Assembly (NCBI RefSeq): GCF_036195325.1
Contig: NZ_CP108101.1
Coordinates: forward strand, 7,564,001-7,628,000
Direction of reading: 5' to 3'
DNA length: 64,000 bases
Source of the DNA: Streptomyces sp. NBC_00234
GTDB taxonomy: Bacteria; Actinomycetota; Actinomycetes; Streptomycetales; Streptomycetaceae
Within the stretch, counting starts at the first letter, position 1; the number at the start of each line of letters is the position of its first letter. The position numbers and the translations under genes are program-made. The notes under the pieces were generated by a model. It saw nothing but the letters and a program-made list of their open reading frames with translations, was not told the DNA's origin and searched no databases. This document shows positions 42,782 through 50,090 of the stretch, piece after piece.

Positions 42782-43511
42782 TGCATCCTCCGGTGGGAGT
42801 GGGGGGCTCCGCTGGGTGGGCGGGCCGTTGCGACGGGACCGGCACGTCCAGGAGGGGGGTACTCCGCCATGGACCTGCCAATCTCGACGTGACGAATCCT
42901 GGGGTGCGGGGGAGTGGCGTCGCAAGGATGCCTTTCGGCCGTCTACGCGCGTTCATGTGGAGCGCAGTCCGGCGGGGGAGGCGGCGGCGCGGCCGGTCGG
43001 CCGGTCCGGGAGCGGCGGGCGAGCGGAATGCAAACGCTTGCAGAGGTTTGCTGAGGGCGCTTCAGATGGCCGTGGCGAGTCCGCCGGGGACGCTCCGATG
43101 GTGCGACGCAGGAGCGGAAGGACTCATACCGTTTCTCCAGTTCAATCGTCGCGTCGCACCGGTGCCGGGCCCCGGCGACGCCGGTCGCCGCCGTCCGGGC
43201 GCGGCGTTCCCACTCGTGATCCGAAGGCATAGCTGGCGCACAGATGCGTGACCGGCCCGGCGGCGCCGGGCGGTGCCGCTCCCTCCCCCGGCCGGGGCCG
43301 CCGCGCGCATCCGGCTCCCTCCGCCAGGAGCAGCGCCACCGCGCTAATGCCTCAATCGTTCCCGTTCGCCCGGGTCGGCCCGGTGTCCGGTTCCCGTCAT
43401 CGCCAGGCGTACGGCCCCGACGGAAATCCGCCGCCCGTCCGAAGCCGGGCACCCGGGCACCGGGTCAATATGGTCGCGCCGTGCGTTCCGGACCTGCACA
43501 ATTCGGTTGTG
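42782..43511. other. Long divergent intergenic region, 730 bp, with a LacI-type operator
   Basis: It separates the protease (minus) from the prolyl oligopeptidase (plus). Open frames crossing it have unlikely arginine/proline-rich translations and no RBS, so I find no gene. It holds the operator-like site at 43029-43042 and an unusually long leader for the protease. It could be a decayed gene. Confidence 0.5.
43029..43042. promoter_or_regulatory. LacI-family operator-like site
   Basis: TGCAAACGCTTGCA matches the general LacI-family form TGNAANCGNTTNCA with the central CG. A second half GTTTGC at 43046-43051 pairs with GCAAAC at 43030-43035. No LacI gene is in the window. Confidence 0.5.
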
Positions 43512-45542
43512 ATGGATGACGACCCGTACCTGTGGCTGGAAGATGTCGAGGGCGAGGCCGCCCTCGACTGGGTGGCCGAGCGGAACGCCGAGACGGAGGC
43601 CGCGCTGACCGCCGACGCGGGCTTCGCCTCCCTGAAGGACCGTCTGCGGGAGGTGCTGGACGCTTCGGACCGCATCCCGTACCCGGCCCGCCGCGGAGCG
43701 TTCCTCTACAACTTCTGGCGGGACGCCGAGCACGTACGGGGCGTGTGGCGGCGCACGACAGCGGAGCAGTACCGCAAGGACCTTCCCGAGTGGGAGGTCC
43801 TTCTCGACATCGACGCGCTCCGTGAAGCGGAGGGCGAGAAGTGGGTGTGGGCCGGTGCGCGGGTGCGCCACCCCGCCTACGACCGGGCGCTGGTGTGCCT
43901 GTCGCGCGACGGCGGCGACGCCGTGGTGGTCCGCGAATTCGACCTCGCCACCCGGACGTTCGTCGAGGACGGATTCCAGGTGGCGGAGGCGAAGACGCGG
44001 ATCGGCTGGATCGACGCCGACACCGTCTTCGTCGGCACGGACTTCGGGCCGGGCTCGCTGACCGACTCCGGCTATCCGCGTACGGTCCGCAGGTGGCGGC
44101 GGGGGACGCCGCTGGAGGACGCCGCCCCGGTCTTCGAGGCCGAGGCGGGAGACGTGTCCGCCTGGGGCTGGCACGACAGCACACCCGGTTTCGAGCGGGA
44201 CTTCGTCGCGCGCTCCATGGACTTCTTCCGCAGCGAGACGTATCTCCTGGCCCCCGACACCACGCTCGTGAAGATCGACGTTCCCGATGACGCCCGCGCG
44301 TACGCCCATCGCCAGTACCTGATCGTCACGTTGAAGTCCGACTGGCTCGGGCATCGCGCGGGTTCCCTGCTGGCCTTCGGCTTCGACGCCTTCATGGCGG
44401 GCGACCGCACCGCGGACGTCCTGTTCACCCCGGACGAGCGGACGGCCCTGTCAGGGCACTCGTGGACACGTCACCATCTGATCCTGGAGACGATGCAGGA
44501 CGTCAGCACGCGCATCGAGGTCCTCACGCCCGCCCCCGGCGGCGCGTGGGCGCGCAAGCCGCTCGCGGACGTCCCGGCCCTGTCCGCCGTCACCGTGGTG
44601 GACACGGACCCGGACGTCTCCGACGAGTACTTCCTGGACGTGTCCGGGTTCCTGCAGCCCTCCAGCCTCTACCGCGGAGAGATCGACGGCGACACGGAAC
44701 TGCTCAAGCAGGTCCCGGCACGCTTCGACACGACAGGTCTGACCGTCGGCCAGTTCTTCGCGACCTCCCAGGACGGCACCCGGGTGCCGTACTTCGTGAT
44801 CGGTCCCGACCGCTCCACCACCGGACCCGGCCCGGCCCTGCTCTACGGCTACGGCGGCTTCGAGGTCTCGCTGACGCCCTACTACGGCGCGGTGAGGGGC
44901 CGGGCATGGCTGGAGCGCGGCGGTACCTACGTGATCGCGAACATCCGGGGTGGCGGCGAGTACGGACCCGACTGGCATCAGGCCGCACTGGGAGCGGAAC
45001 GGCCGCGCGCCTTCGAGGACTTCGCCGCCGTCGCCGAGGACCTCGTCGAACGGGGCATCACGACCCCGGCCATGCTGGGCGCCGAGGGCGGAAGCAACGG
45101 CGGGCTGCTCATGGGCGCGATGCTCACCCGCTACCCGCAGCTGTTCGGCGCGATCGTCACCCAGGTACCGCTGCTGGACATGCTCCGCTTCCACAAGCTC
45201 CTGGCCGGCGCCTCGTGGATCGCCGAGTACGGCGACCCGGACGACGCGTCCGACCGCGCCCACCTCCGCGCGATCTCGCCGTACCACCACCTCACCGGGG
45301 ACCGGGTATACCCGCCCGTTCTCCTGATGACCTCCACCCGCGACGACCGCGTCCACCCCGGCCACGCCCGCAAGGCGGCGGCCCGGCTGCGCGAACTCGG
45401 CCACCAGGTCCTGCTCCACGAGAACACGGGGGGCGGCCACGCGGGTGCCACGGACAACGAACAGTCCGCCCGCAACAACGCCTTGGTCCATACGTTCCTG
45501 TGGCACCACCTGGCCCTGCCGCCGCGCCCGGACTCCGACTGA
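43512..45542 (+). CDS. Prolyl oligopeptidase family serine peptidase (S9A)
   Basis: A 676-residue cytosolic peptidase. The N-terminal DPYLWLEDVEGEAALDWVAE is the S9A hallmark, followed by a seven-blade propeller region (~70-390). The alpha/beta-hydrolase domain holds LLYGYGGFEVSLTP, the nucleophile S528 in GGSNGGLL, the acid in RDDRVHPGHA and the histidine in GGGHAG. ATG at 43512 was chosen; GTG immediately before it is possible. It would trim proline-containing peptides, fitting the neighbouring exoprotease. Confidence 0.94.
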   Translation: MDDDPYLWLEDVEGEAALDWVAERNAETEAALTADAGFASLKDRLREVLDASDRIPYPARRGAFLYNFWRDAEHVRGVWRRTTAEQYRKDLPEWEVLLDIDALREAEGEKWVWAGARVRHPAYDRALVCLSRDGGDAVVVREFDLATRTFVEDGFQVAEAKTRIGWIDADTVFVGTDFGPGSLTDSGYPRTVRRWRRGTPLEDAAPVFEAEAGDVSAWGWHDSTPGFERDFVARSMDFFRSETYLLAPDTTLVKIDVPDDARAYAHRQYLIVTLKSDWLGHRAGSLLAFGFDAFMAGDRTADVLFTPDERTALSGHSWTRHHLILETMQDVSTRIEVLTPAPGGAWARKPLADVPALSAVTVVDTDPDVSDEYFLDVSGFLQPSSLYRGEIDGDTELLKQVPARFDTTGLTVGQFFATSQDGTRVPYFVIGPDRSTTGPGPALLYGYGGFEVSLTPYYGAVRGRAWLERGGTYVIANIRGGGEYGPDWHQAALGAERPRAFEDFAAVAEDLVERGITTPAMLGAEGGSNGGLLMGAMLTRYPQLFGAIVTQVPLLDMLRFHKLLAGASWIAEYGDPDDASDRAHLRAISPYHHLTGDRVYPPVLLMTSTRDDRVHPGHARKAAARLRELGHQVLLHENTGGGHAGATDNEQSARNNALVHTFLWHHLALPPRPDSD

Positions 45543-45587
45543 GCGGTGCCGGGCGGCCTGTGCCGAGGGGCAAGGCCGCCCGGAGCG

Positions 45588-45610
45588 GTGTCAGTGGCGT
45601 GCTCTACGTT
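45588..45610 (+). promoter_or_regulatory. RecA-NDp/PafBC-like promoter, leaderless start
   Basis: GTGTCAGTG (45588-45596), 8 nt, TACGTT (45605-45610). It matches TTGTCRGTG-N8-TANNNT in all but the first base, the best copy in this window. The ATG at 45617 is 6 nt beyond the -10. Confidence 0.55.
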
Positions 45611-45616
45611 GTCCGC

Positions 45617-45781
45617 ATGGTCCAGTTCACCGATTTCGACGTCGAGCGGCTCGATGTCCACTCCCTCGACGAACGCGCGCTCCTGCCGAACCTCAAGCGC
45701 CTCGTCGCAGCGGCGGAAGGCGTCGTCGTGGTCCCGGACAGGCCCAGCATCCTTACGGCGCACGGCATAGAGGAGGACTGA
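45617..45781 (+). CDS. Small hypothetical protein (54 aa)
   Basis: A 54-residue acidic protein starting MVQFTDFDVERLDVHSLDER, with strand-like VVVVPDRPSIL. No RBS is present, and the start lies 6 nt after a -10 hexamer, so a leaderless mRNA is likely. The stop and the next ATG are separated by 1 nt, so it is co-translated with the YciI-like gene. Function unknown. Confidence 0.65.
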   Translation: MVQFTDFDVERLDVHSLDERALLPNLKRLVAAAEGVVVVPDRPSILTAHGIEED

Positions 45782-45782
45782 C

Positions 45783-46337
45783 ATGGAATTCTTCTGCTTC
45801 CACCGCGATCGGCCCGGCTCCCTGACACTGCGTGGAGAGCTCCTGGAGGAGCACTGGTCCTACATGGACGGGTACGCGTCGGAGATGATCGCCCGAGGGC
45901 CGACTCTCACCCGTGATCGCGAGGACCCCACCGGCAGTGTGCACATCCTCGACCTGCCGGACCCTGCCGTCGCACGGGCCTTCGCCTTCGGCGAGCCCGG
46001 CTACCAGGCCGGTGTGTACCGCGACGTCATGCTGCGCCGTTGGCGCAACGTGCTGGGGCGCACCATGTGGGACTTCCCCGGCGGCGAAGGCGAAGGGGAC
46101 CGGTTCCTGGTGCTCGGCCTCGGTGCCGGGGAGCCCGCCGACCTCGCGGCGCCGCAGGACCAGGACGAGCTGATCGCGTACGGACCGCTGCTGTCCGACG
46201 ACGGGGCCACCTGGCTGGGTACGGCTGCGCTGGTGCGGGCACCGGACCGGGACGCGGCGCGCGGCGTGCTCACCGCGGACCGGTATGCCGCCATCGAGGT
46301 GCACGACTGGCAGTTCGGCGGCCGGGACAGCAAGTGA
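45783..46337 (+). CDS. YciI-like protein (extended)
   Basis: A 184-residue dimeric-barrel-type protein. The N-terminal half is a YciI domain: FCFHRDRPGSLTLRGELLEE, WSYMDGYASEMIARGPTL and VHILDLPDPAVARAFAFGEP, with the conserved His/Asp pair. The second half repeats the pattern in degenerate form (YGPLLSDDGATWLGTAAL and LTADRYAAIEVHDWQFGG), so the protein may be a fused double YciI unit. RBS AGAGGAGG overlaps the upstream gene. Catalytic role unknown. Confidence 0.82.
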   Translation: MEFFCFHRDRPGSLTLRGELLEEHWSYMDGYASEMIARGPTLTRDREDPTGSVHILDLPDPAVARAFAFGEPGYQAGVYRDVMLRRWRNVLGRTMWDFPGGEGEGDRFLVLGLGAGEPADLAAPQDQDELIAYGPLLSDDGATWLGTAALVRAPDRDAARGVLTADRYAAIEVHDWQFGGRDSK

Positions 46338-46648
46338 GGTCCGGTGGCGAGGGGTATGTCCCGGACATAGCCCCCGCCGTCGTCGCGGAGTGCGGTCCTT
46401 CGGGGGCGGGACGCGGCTGCTTCTCCGCGGCGTTCCGCCCGCTCCGATGGGCCGAAACCGGGGCGCCTGCGCTGTTCGAATGAAAAGGACGGGCCTTTCG
46501 CGCGCTCGGGGCTCGTATGGCCGTCCGGAACGGCGGAAGCCCGCACAGTGGACGGCGTCGGAGAACTGAGGCCCAGCTCCGATGCGCGCGTCGGTGCCGG
46601 TACCGGCTACCCAGAGGCAGCGCTCGGCCGAGTCCGGGGAGCGTGGAC
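46338..46648. other. Intergenic region, 311 bp
   Basis: It lies between the YciI-like gene and the glycosyltransferase fusion, both plus strand. I see no convincing hairpin, palindrome or small gene; the open frame that extends the glycosyltransferase upstream has poor codon use and no RBS. Confidence 0.45.
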
Positions 46649-48100
46649 ATGACTGCCCTTCAACTGTCGGTCGTCGTCCCGTGCTTCAACGAGGCCGAAG
46701 CGATCGAGACCTTTCACTCCACGTTGCTCGCCGCTCTCGAACCCCTGGGTGACGAGCTGGAGATCTGTTACGTGGACGACGGCAGCACGGACGGGACACG
46801 CCTTCTGCTCGGCGGCATCGCTGCCCTGGACCCTCGGGTCCGCTACACCGCCTTCAGCCGGAACTTCGGCAAGGAGGCCGCCATGCTCGCCGGACTCCGT
46901 ATGTCCCGGGGCGCCGCCGTGGTGCTCATGGACGCGGACCTCCAGCACCCGCCCGAACTGATCCCCCGCATGCTGGAACTGCACCGGCACGGCTACGACC
47001 AGGTGATTCCCCGCCGCGACCGGACGGGCGAGGGAGCGCTGCGCAACGCGCTCAGCCACACGTACTACGCACTGGTCCGCCGCTGCATGGACGTGGAGGT
47101 CGTCGACGGTTCCGGGGACTTCCGGCTGCTGTCACGACGGGCGGTGGACAGCGTGCTCTCGCTGCCGGAGAGCAATCGCTTCTCGAAGGGGATCTTCTCC
47201 TGGATCGGTTTCGATACGGTCAGTTTCCGGTACCGGAACAGGGAGCGGGCGGCCGGACAGTCGAAATGGGGAAGCCGGAGGCTGCTGAACTACGGCATCG
47301 ACGGATTGCTGTCCTTCAACAACCGCCCCCTGCGCCTCGCCATCTACACCGGCTTCTGGGTCTTCGTCTCGGCGCTCGTCTACGCCCTGTGGACCGTCGT
47401 GAACGTCGCGCTGAACGGCGCGGACACACCCGGCTATGCCACCCTCCTCGCGGCCGTCGTGGCGCTCAGCGGAATTCAGCTGGTCACGCTCGGGGTCATC
47501 GGTGAATACGTCGGGCGCATTTACCACGAGGCGAAGCACCGCCCCCCGTACGTCGTGCGGGAGACGAACGAGTCGTGTCCCGTGCCGCCCGTCGGGCCCG
47601 TGCCCGACGTCCAGGGAGAGCTGAGCGAACTCGCCGCAGGACGGTCGCGCACCCTGCGTCAGTTCGCTTCGTTCGTGCTGATCGGCTGCGTGAACACGGC
47701 CGTGTATCTGGCCGTCTACGTCCTGCTGAACCAATGGATCCCGTATCTGATCGCCCACGTCGTGGCCTTCACGGTCAGCGTCATCGGCTCGTTCCTTCTC
47801 AACTCCTACATCACCGTGGGGACGAAGCCGACGTGGCGCGGGTTCGTGCGCTATCCGCTGTCGAGCCTCATCAACCTCGTGGCGTCGGGCGCGCTGCTCC
47901 ATTTCGCGGTCAGTGCTCTGGACATGGACAAGAACCTCGCAGCCCTGGTCGCCGGCGTGCTCGTCACCCCGATCTCCTTCCTGCTGGCCCGCTGGGCGAT
48001 CACGTCGGGGCGAGGCGCGCGGACGGCGGCCGGCCCGCCGGACGGAACGGACGGGACCCCTTCCTCCGAGCCGCCGATGATCAAGTCCGACAGCCGGTGA
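46649..48100 (+). CDS. GT2 glycosyltransferase fused to a GtrA-like membrane domain
   Basis: A 483-residue protein. Residues 1-~235 are a polyprenol-phosphate glycosyltransferase (GtrB/DPMS-like) with VVVPCFNEAEAIETF, YVDDGSTDGT and MDADLQHPPELI; two membrane helices follow (~230-310). Residues ~330-470 form a four-helix GtrA-like flippase domain (FASFVLIGCVNTAVYLAVYV and SVIGSFLLNSYITVGTKPTW). It would charge a polyprenol with a hexose and may flip it outward in one chain. RBS GGGGAG. A DUF6056 polytopic protein follows and may be the final transferase. Confidence 0.92.
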   Translation: MTALQLSVVVPCFNEAEAIETFHSTLLAALEPLGDELEICYVDDGSTDGTRLLLGGIAALDPRVRYTAFSRNFGKEAAMLAGLRMSRGAAVVLMDADLQHPPELIPRMLELHRHGYDQVIPRRDRTGEGALRNALSHTYYALVRRCMDVEVVDGSGDFRLLSRRAVDSVLSLPESNRFSKGIFSWIGFDTVSFRYRNRERAAGQSKWGSRRLLNYGIDGLLSFNNRPLRLAIYTGFWVFVSALVYALWTVVNVALNGADTPGYATLLAAVVALSGIQLVTLGVIGEYVGRIYHEAKHRPPYVVRETNESCPVPPVGPVPDVQGELSELAAGRSRTLRQFASFVLIGCVNTAVYLAVYVLLNQWIPYLIAHVVAFTVSVIGSFLLNSYITVGTKPTWRGFVRYPLSSLINLVASGALLHFAVSALDMDKNLAALVAGVLVTPISFLLARWAITSGRGARTAAGPPDGTDGTPSSEPPMIKSDSR

Positions 48101-48145
48101 ACGACGGCCTCGAACACCCCTCCCCGTACGACACCTTTCAGTGAA

Positions 48146-48180
48146 CTCCGATCCCCTCCGATCCCCTCCGATCCCTCCGG
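48146..48180 (+). repeat. Short tandem repeat, 10-bp unit x 3.5
   Basis: Three copies of CTCCGATCCC at 48146-48175 plus a half copy. They lie between the GT2-GtrA gene and the DUF6056 gene, whose RBS is weak (AAAGG 11 nt before the ATG). It is a slippage-prone pyrimidine-rich run upstream of the second gene. Confidence 0.8.
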
Positions 48181-48201
48181 CGACGAAAGGCACGTCCGCA
48201 C

Positions 48202-49725
48202 ATGGTTGGCAGCGTCCACGGAACCGCCGTTCCGGAACCGCCCGACGAGAAGGGCCGGTCCGGGGAGAGGGGCGTGCGGCCGAACGAACCGCACCGTTCA
48301 CCGGGGAAGCGGACATGGCCGGACTTCTGGATTCCCGCCCTCGCGGTCCCGCCCCTCGCGCTGCTCGCCGCCGCGTCCTGGTTCGGGCGCCGGGTCCGCC
48401 CCAGCGCCGACGACTGGTGCTTCCTGCCCGTCGTACGGGACGAGGGCATCGCCGGGATCGTCGGTACCTTCTACCTCGACGACAACGGGCGGATCGCGAA
48501 CGGGCTGCTGGTCGGTGCCTACGCGAAGTTCGGGGTCGCGGGACACCAGTGGTTCGCCCTGGTCAGCGGCGTACTGATGCTCGGCATCCTGGCGGCGGTG
48601 ACGGTCGCGGCCCTGCGCAGAGCGGGGCTCACGGCGCCCCGCGGCACCGCACTGCTGATCGCCTCCATGGTCACCGCGCTCTTCCTGTTCGTCACGACCA
48701 ATACGTACAAGACCTTCTACTGGCCCGCTGCCGCGGTCTCGCACACCCTGCCACCCGTACTCGCCTGCGCCGCGGTGATTCCACTCCTGCGGGCGCGGTC
48801 ACGGCGGGGGAGGACCGTCGCCCTGGCCGTCGCCTTCCTCATGGGCCTCGTCATCGGCACCTTGTCGGAGGAGACCACGGTCGTCGTGGTGGTCGTACTC
48901 GTCGCCGTCATGCTCGTCGGCTTCCGGGTCTTCCCGGCCCACGCCCGGACCTACGGATGGGCGTGGTGCGCGGCGGGCATCGCAGGGACCGGGACCGGCG
49001 CCCTGATCCTGCTTGCGTCGCCGGGCTCCCGGGCCCGGCGCGAACGGTACGGCGCGCAGAACTCGGCGCTGCTGGACCCCGATTCACTCATCGGTTCACT
49101 GCGCGGTTTCGGGGAGATCGTCGTCACGGTCGCCACCACCTGGCAGTACCTCGGGGCGGTCGCCGTCGGGCTTCTGCTGGGCCTCCTGGCGGAGCGCGCC
49201 GACGGGCGCCCGACGCGCCCGCCCGCGCATCGGCCTCTGCTCGTCGCCACGGGCGCGCTCGCGGTTCTCGTCTCCGGTTATCTCTGCACGGTCATTACCT
49301 ACCCCGCCTTCGGCGAGCGTGTGGCCACGACCAACAGGCTCTGGAACGACTACCTGTTGCTGTACATCGTGCTGCTCGTCGGTGCGGGTCTGCTCCTCGG
49401 GCAGGCCGTACGGGCGACCGGCCGGAGCACCGCCCCGGTCAAGGCCGTCTGCGCCGCTCTGTGCGTGCTGGTGTGCGTGGGGCCCGCCATCGCCCTCGTC
49501 CGTCTCGACACCAACATGGAGGCTCGGGCGGAGCGGTGGGACCGCCAGGACCGATGGCTGCGGGAGCGGGCGGCGGCAGGTGCCGAGGTGCTCCCCTACA
49601 AGCCGGTGACGGTGAGCGGCATGCTGGAGCCGTTCAGCAGGCAGGGGCGCAACCCCTGGCCGGCCGGGTGCGTCGCCGACTACTACCACCTCGATCACGT
49701 CACGTACTCGACCGTGCTCCCCTGA
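48202..49725 (+). CDS. DUF6056 family polytopic membrane protein (putative surface glycosyltransferase)
   Basis: A 507-residue protein with about 11 helices. The first extracytoplasmic loop after helix 1 contains RRVRPSADDWCFLP, where an Asp pair is positioned like the catalytic residue of GT-C enzymes; LDDNGRIANGLLVGAY follows. It is of the GtrS/DUF6056 type, consistent with the GT2-GtrA fusion upstream: together they would form a three-part system transferring hexose from polyprenol phosphate to a surface glycan. C-terminal soluble domain ~80 residues. The enzymatic role is inferred from context. Confidence 0.82.
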   Translation: MVGSVHGTAVPEPPDEKGRSGERGVRPNEPHRSPGKRTWPDFWIPALAVPPLALLAAASWFGRRVRPSADDWCFLPVVRDEGIAGIVGTFYLDDNGRIANGLLVGAYAKFGVAGHQWFALVSGVLMLGILAAVTVAALRRAGLTAPRGTALLIASMVTALFLFVTTNTYKTFYWPAAAVSHTLPPVLACAAVIPLLRARSRRGRTVALAVAFLMGLVIGTLSEETTVVVVVVLVAVMLVGFRVFPAHARTYGWAWCAAGIAGTGTGALILLASPGSRARRERYGAQNSALLDPDSLIGSLRGFGEIVVTVATTWQYLGAVAVGLLLGLLAERADGRPTRPPAHRPLLVATGALAVLVSGYLCTVITYPAFGERVATTNRLWNDYLLLYIVLLVGAGLLLGQAVRATGRSTAPVKAVCAALCVLVCVGPAIALVRLDTNMEARAERWDRQDRWLRERAAAGAEVLPYKPVTVSGMLEPFSRQGRNPWPAGCVADYYHLDHVTYSTVLP

Positions 49726-49794
49726 TCCATGGCCGGACCGTGCGGCTGTTCCGGTGCGGCGCGGAACCGTTCGGACGGGCTCGGAGGGTGATCC

Positions 49795-49826
49795 AACAGC
49801 CCGCCACAAATGACGTGCGGGCTGTT
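49795..49826 (+). terminator. Hairpin after the DUF6056 gene
   Basis: A 10-bp perfect stem (AACAGCCCGC with GCGGGCTGTT) and a 12-nt loop, 69 nt after the stop codon. Confidence 0.6.
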
Positions 49827-49961
49827 CGGCGGACCTTGTAGTGTCGCGCTGCGGGGCGGCTCCGAAGCGTGCTTCCTTCTCAACTCTTCCAATGAATCAG
49901 CGCGTTCACTTTCCGCCCCGCACCTCTTCGCAACCCGACGCGGTGGCGCGGTAGTTGCGCG

Positions 49962-49991
49962 CCCTCCTCGCGCCGTTCCGGGCGAGGAGGG
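49962..49991 (+). promoter_or_regulatory. Leader hairpin upstream of the RING/TerD-like gene
   Basis: A 10-bp perfect stem (CCCTCCTCGC with GCGAGGAGGG) and a 10-nt loop, ending 99 nt before the ATG. If transcription begins near 49850 it lies inside a leader of over 200 nt and may attenuate or stabilise the mRNA. Confidence 0.35.
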
Positions 49992-50090
49992 GCCGACGAT
50001 GCCACCACACACGCGCCCCGCGCAGCCGCCGGCCGAGCCGGTCGGCACCTTGCTGTCTGCCGGCCGACGCCGGGCAGGAGAGGAACGGCC

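Larger units (their letters stand above)
49726..50090. other. Structured intergenic region before the RING gene, 365 bp
   Basis: It holds the terminator-like hairpin at 49795-49826, a TAGTGT -10-like hexamer at 49839-49844, and a second hairpin at 49962-49991 inside the expected leader of the RING gene. No gene is seen. Confidence 0.5.

Noticed and set aside
42943..43452. Open frames in the 730-bp gap between the protease and the prolyl oligopeptidase
   Set aside because: Translations are Arg/Pro-rich with no known domains and no RBS; base composition alone keeps the frames open.
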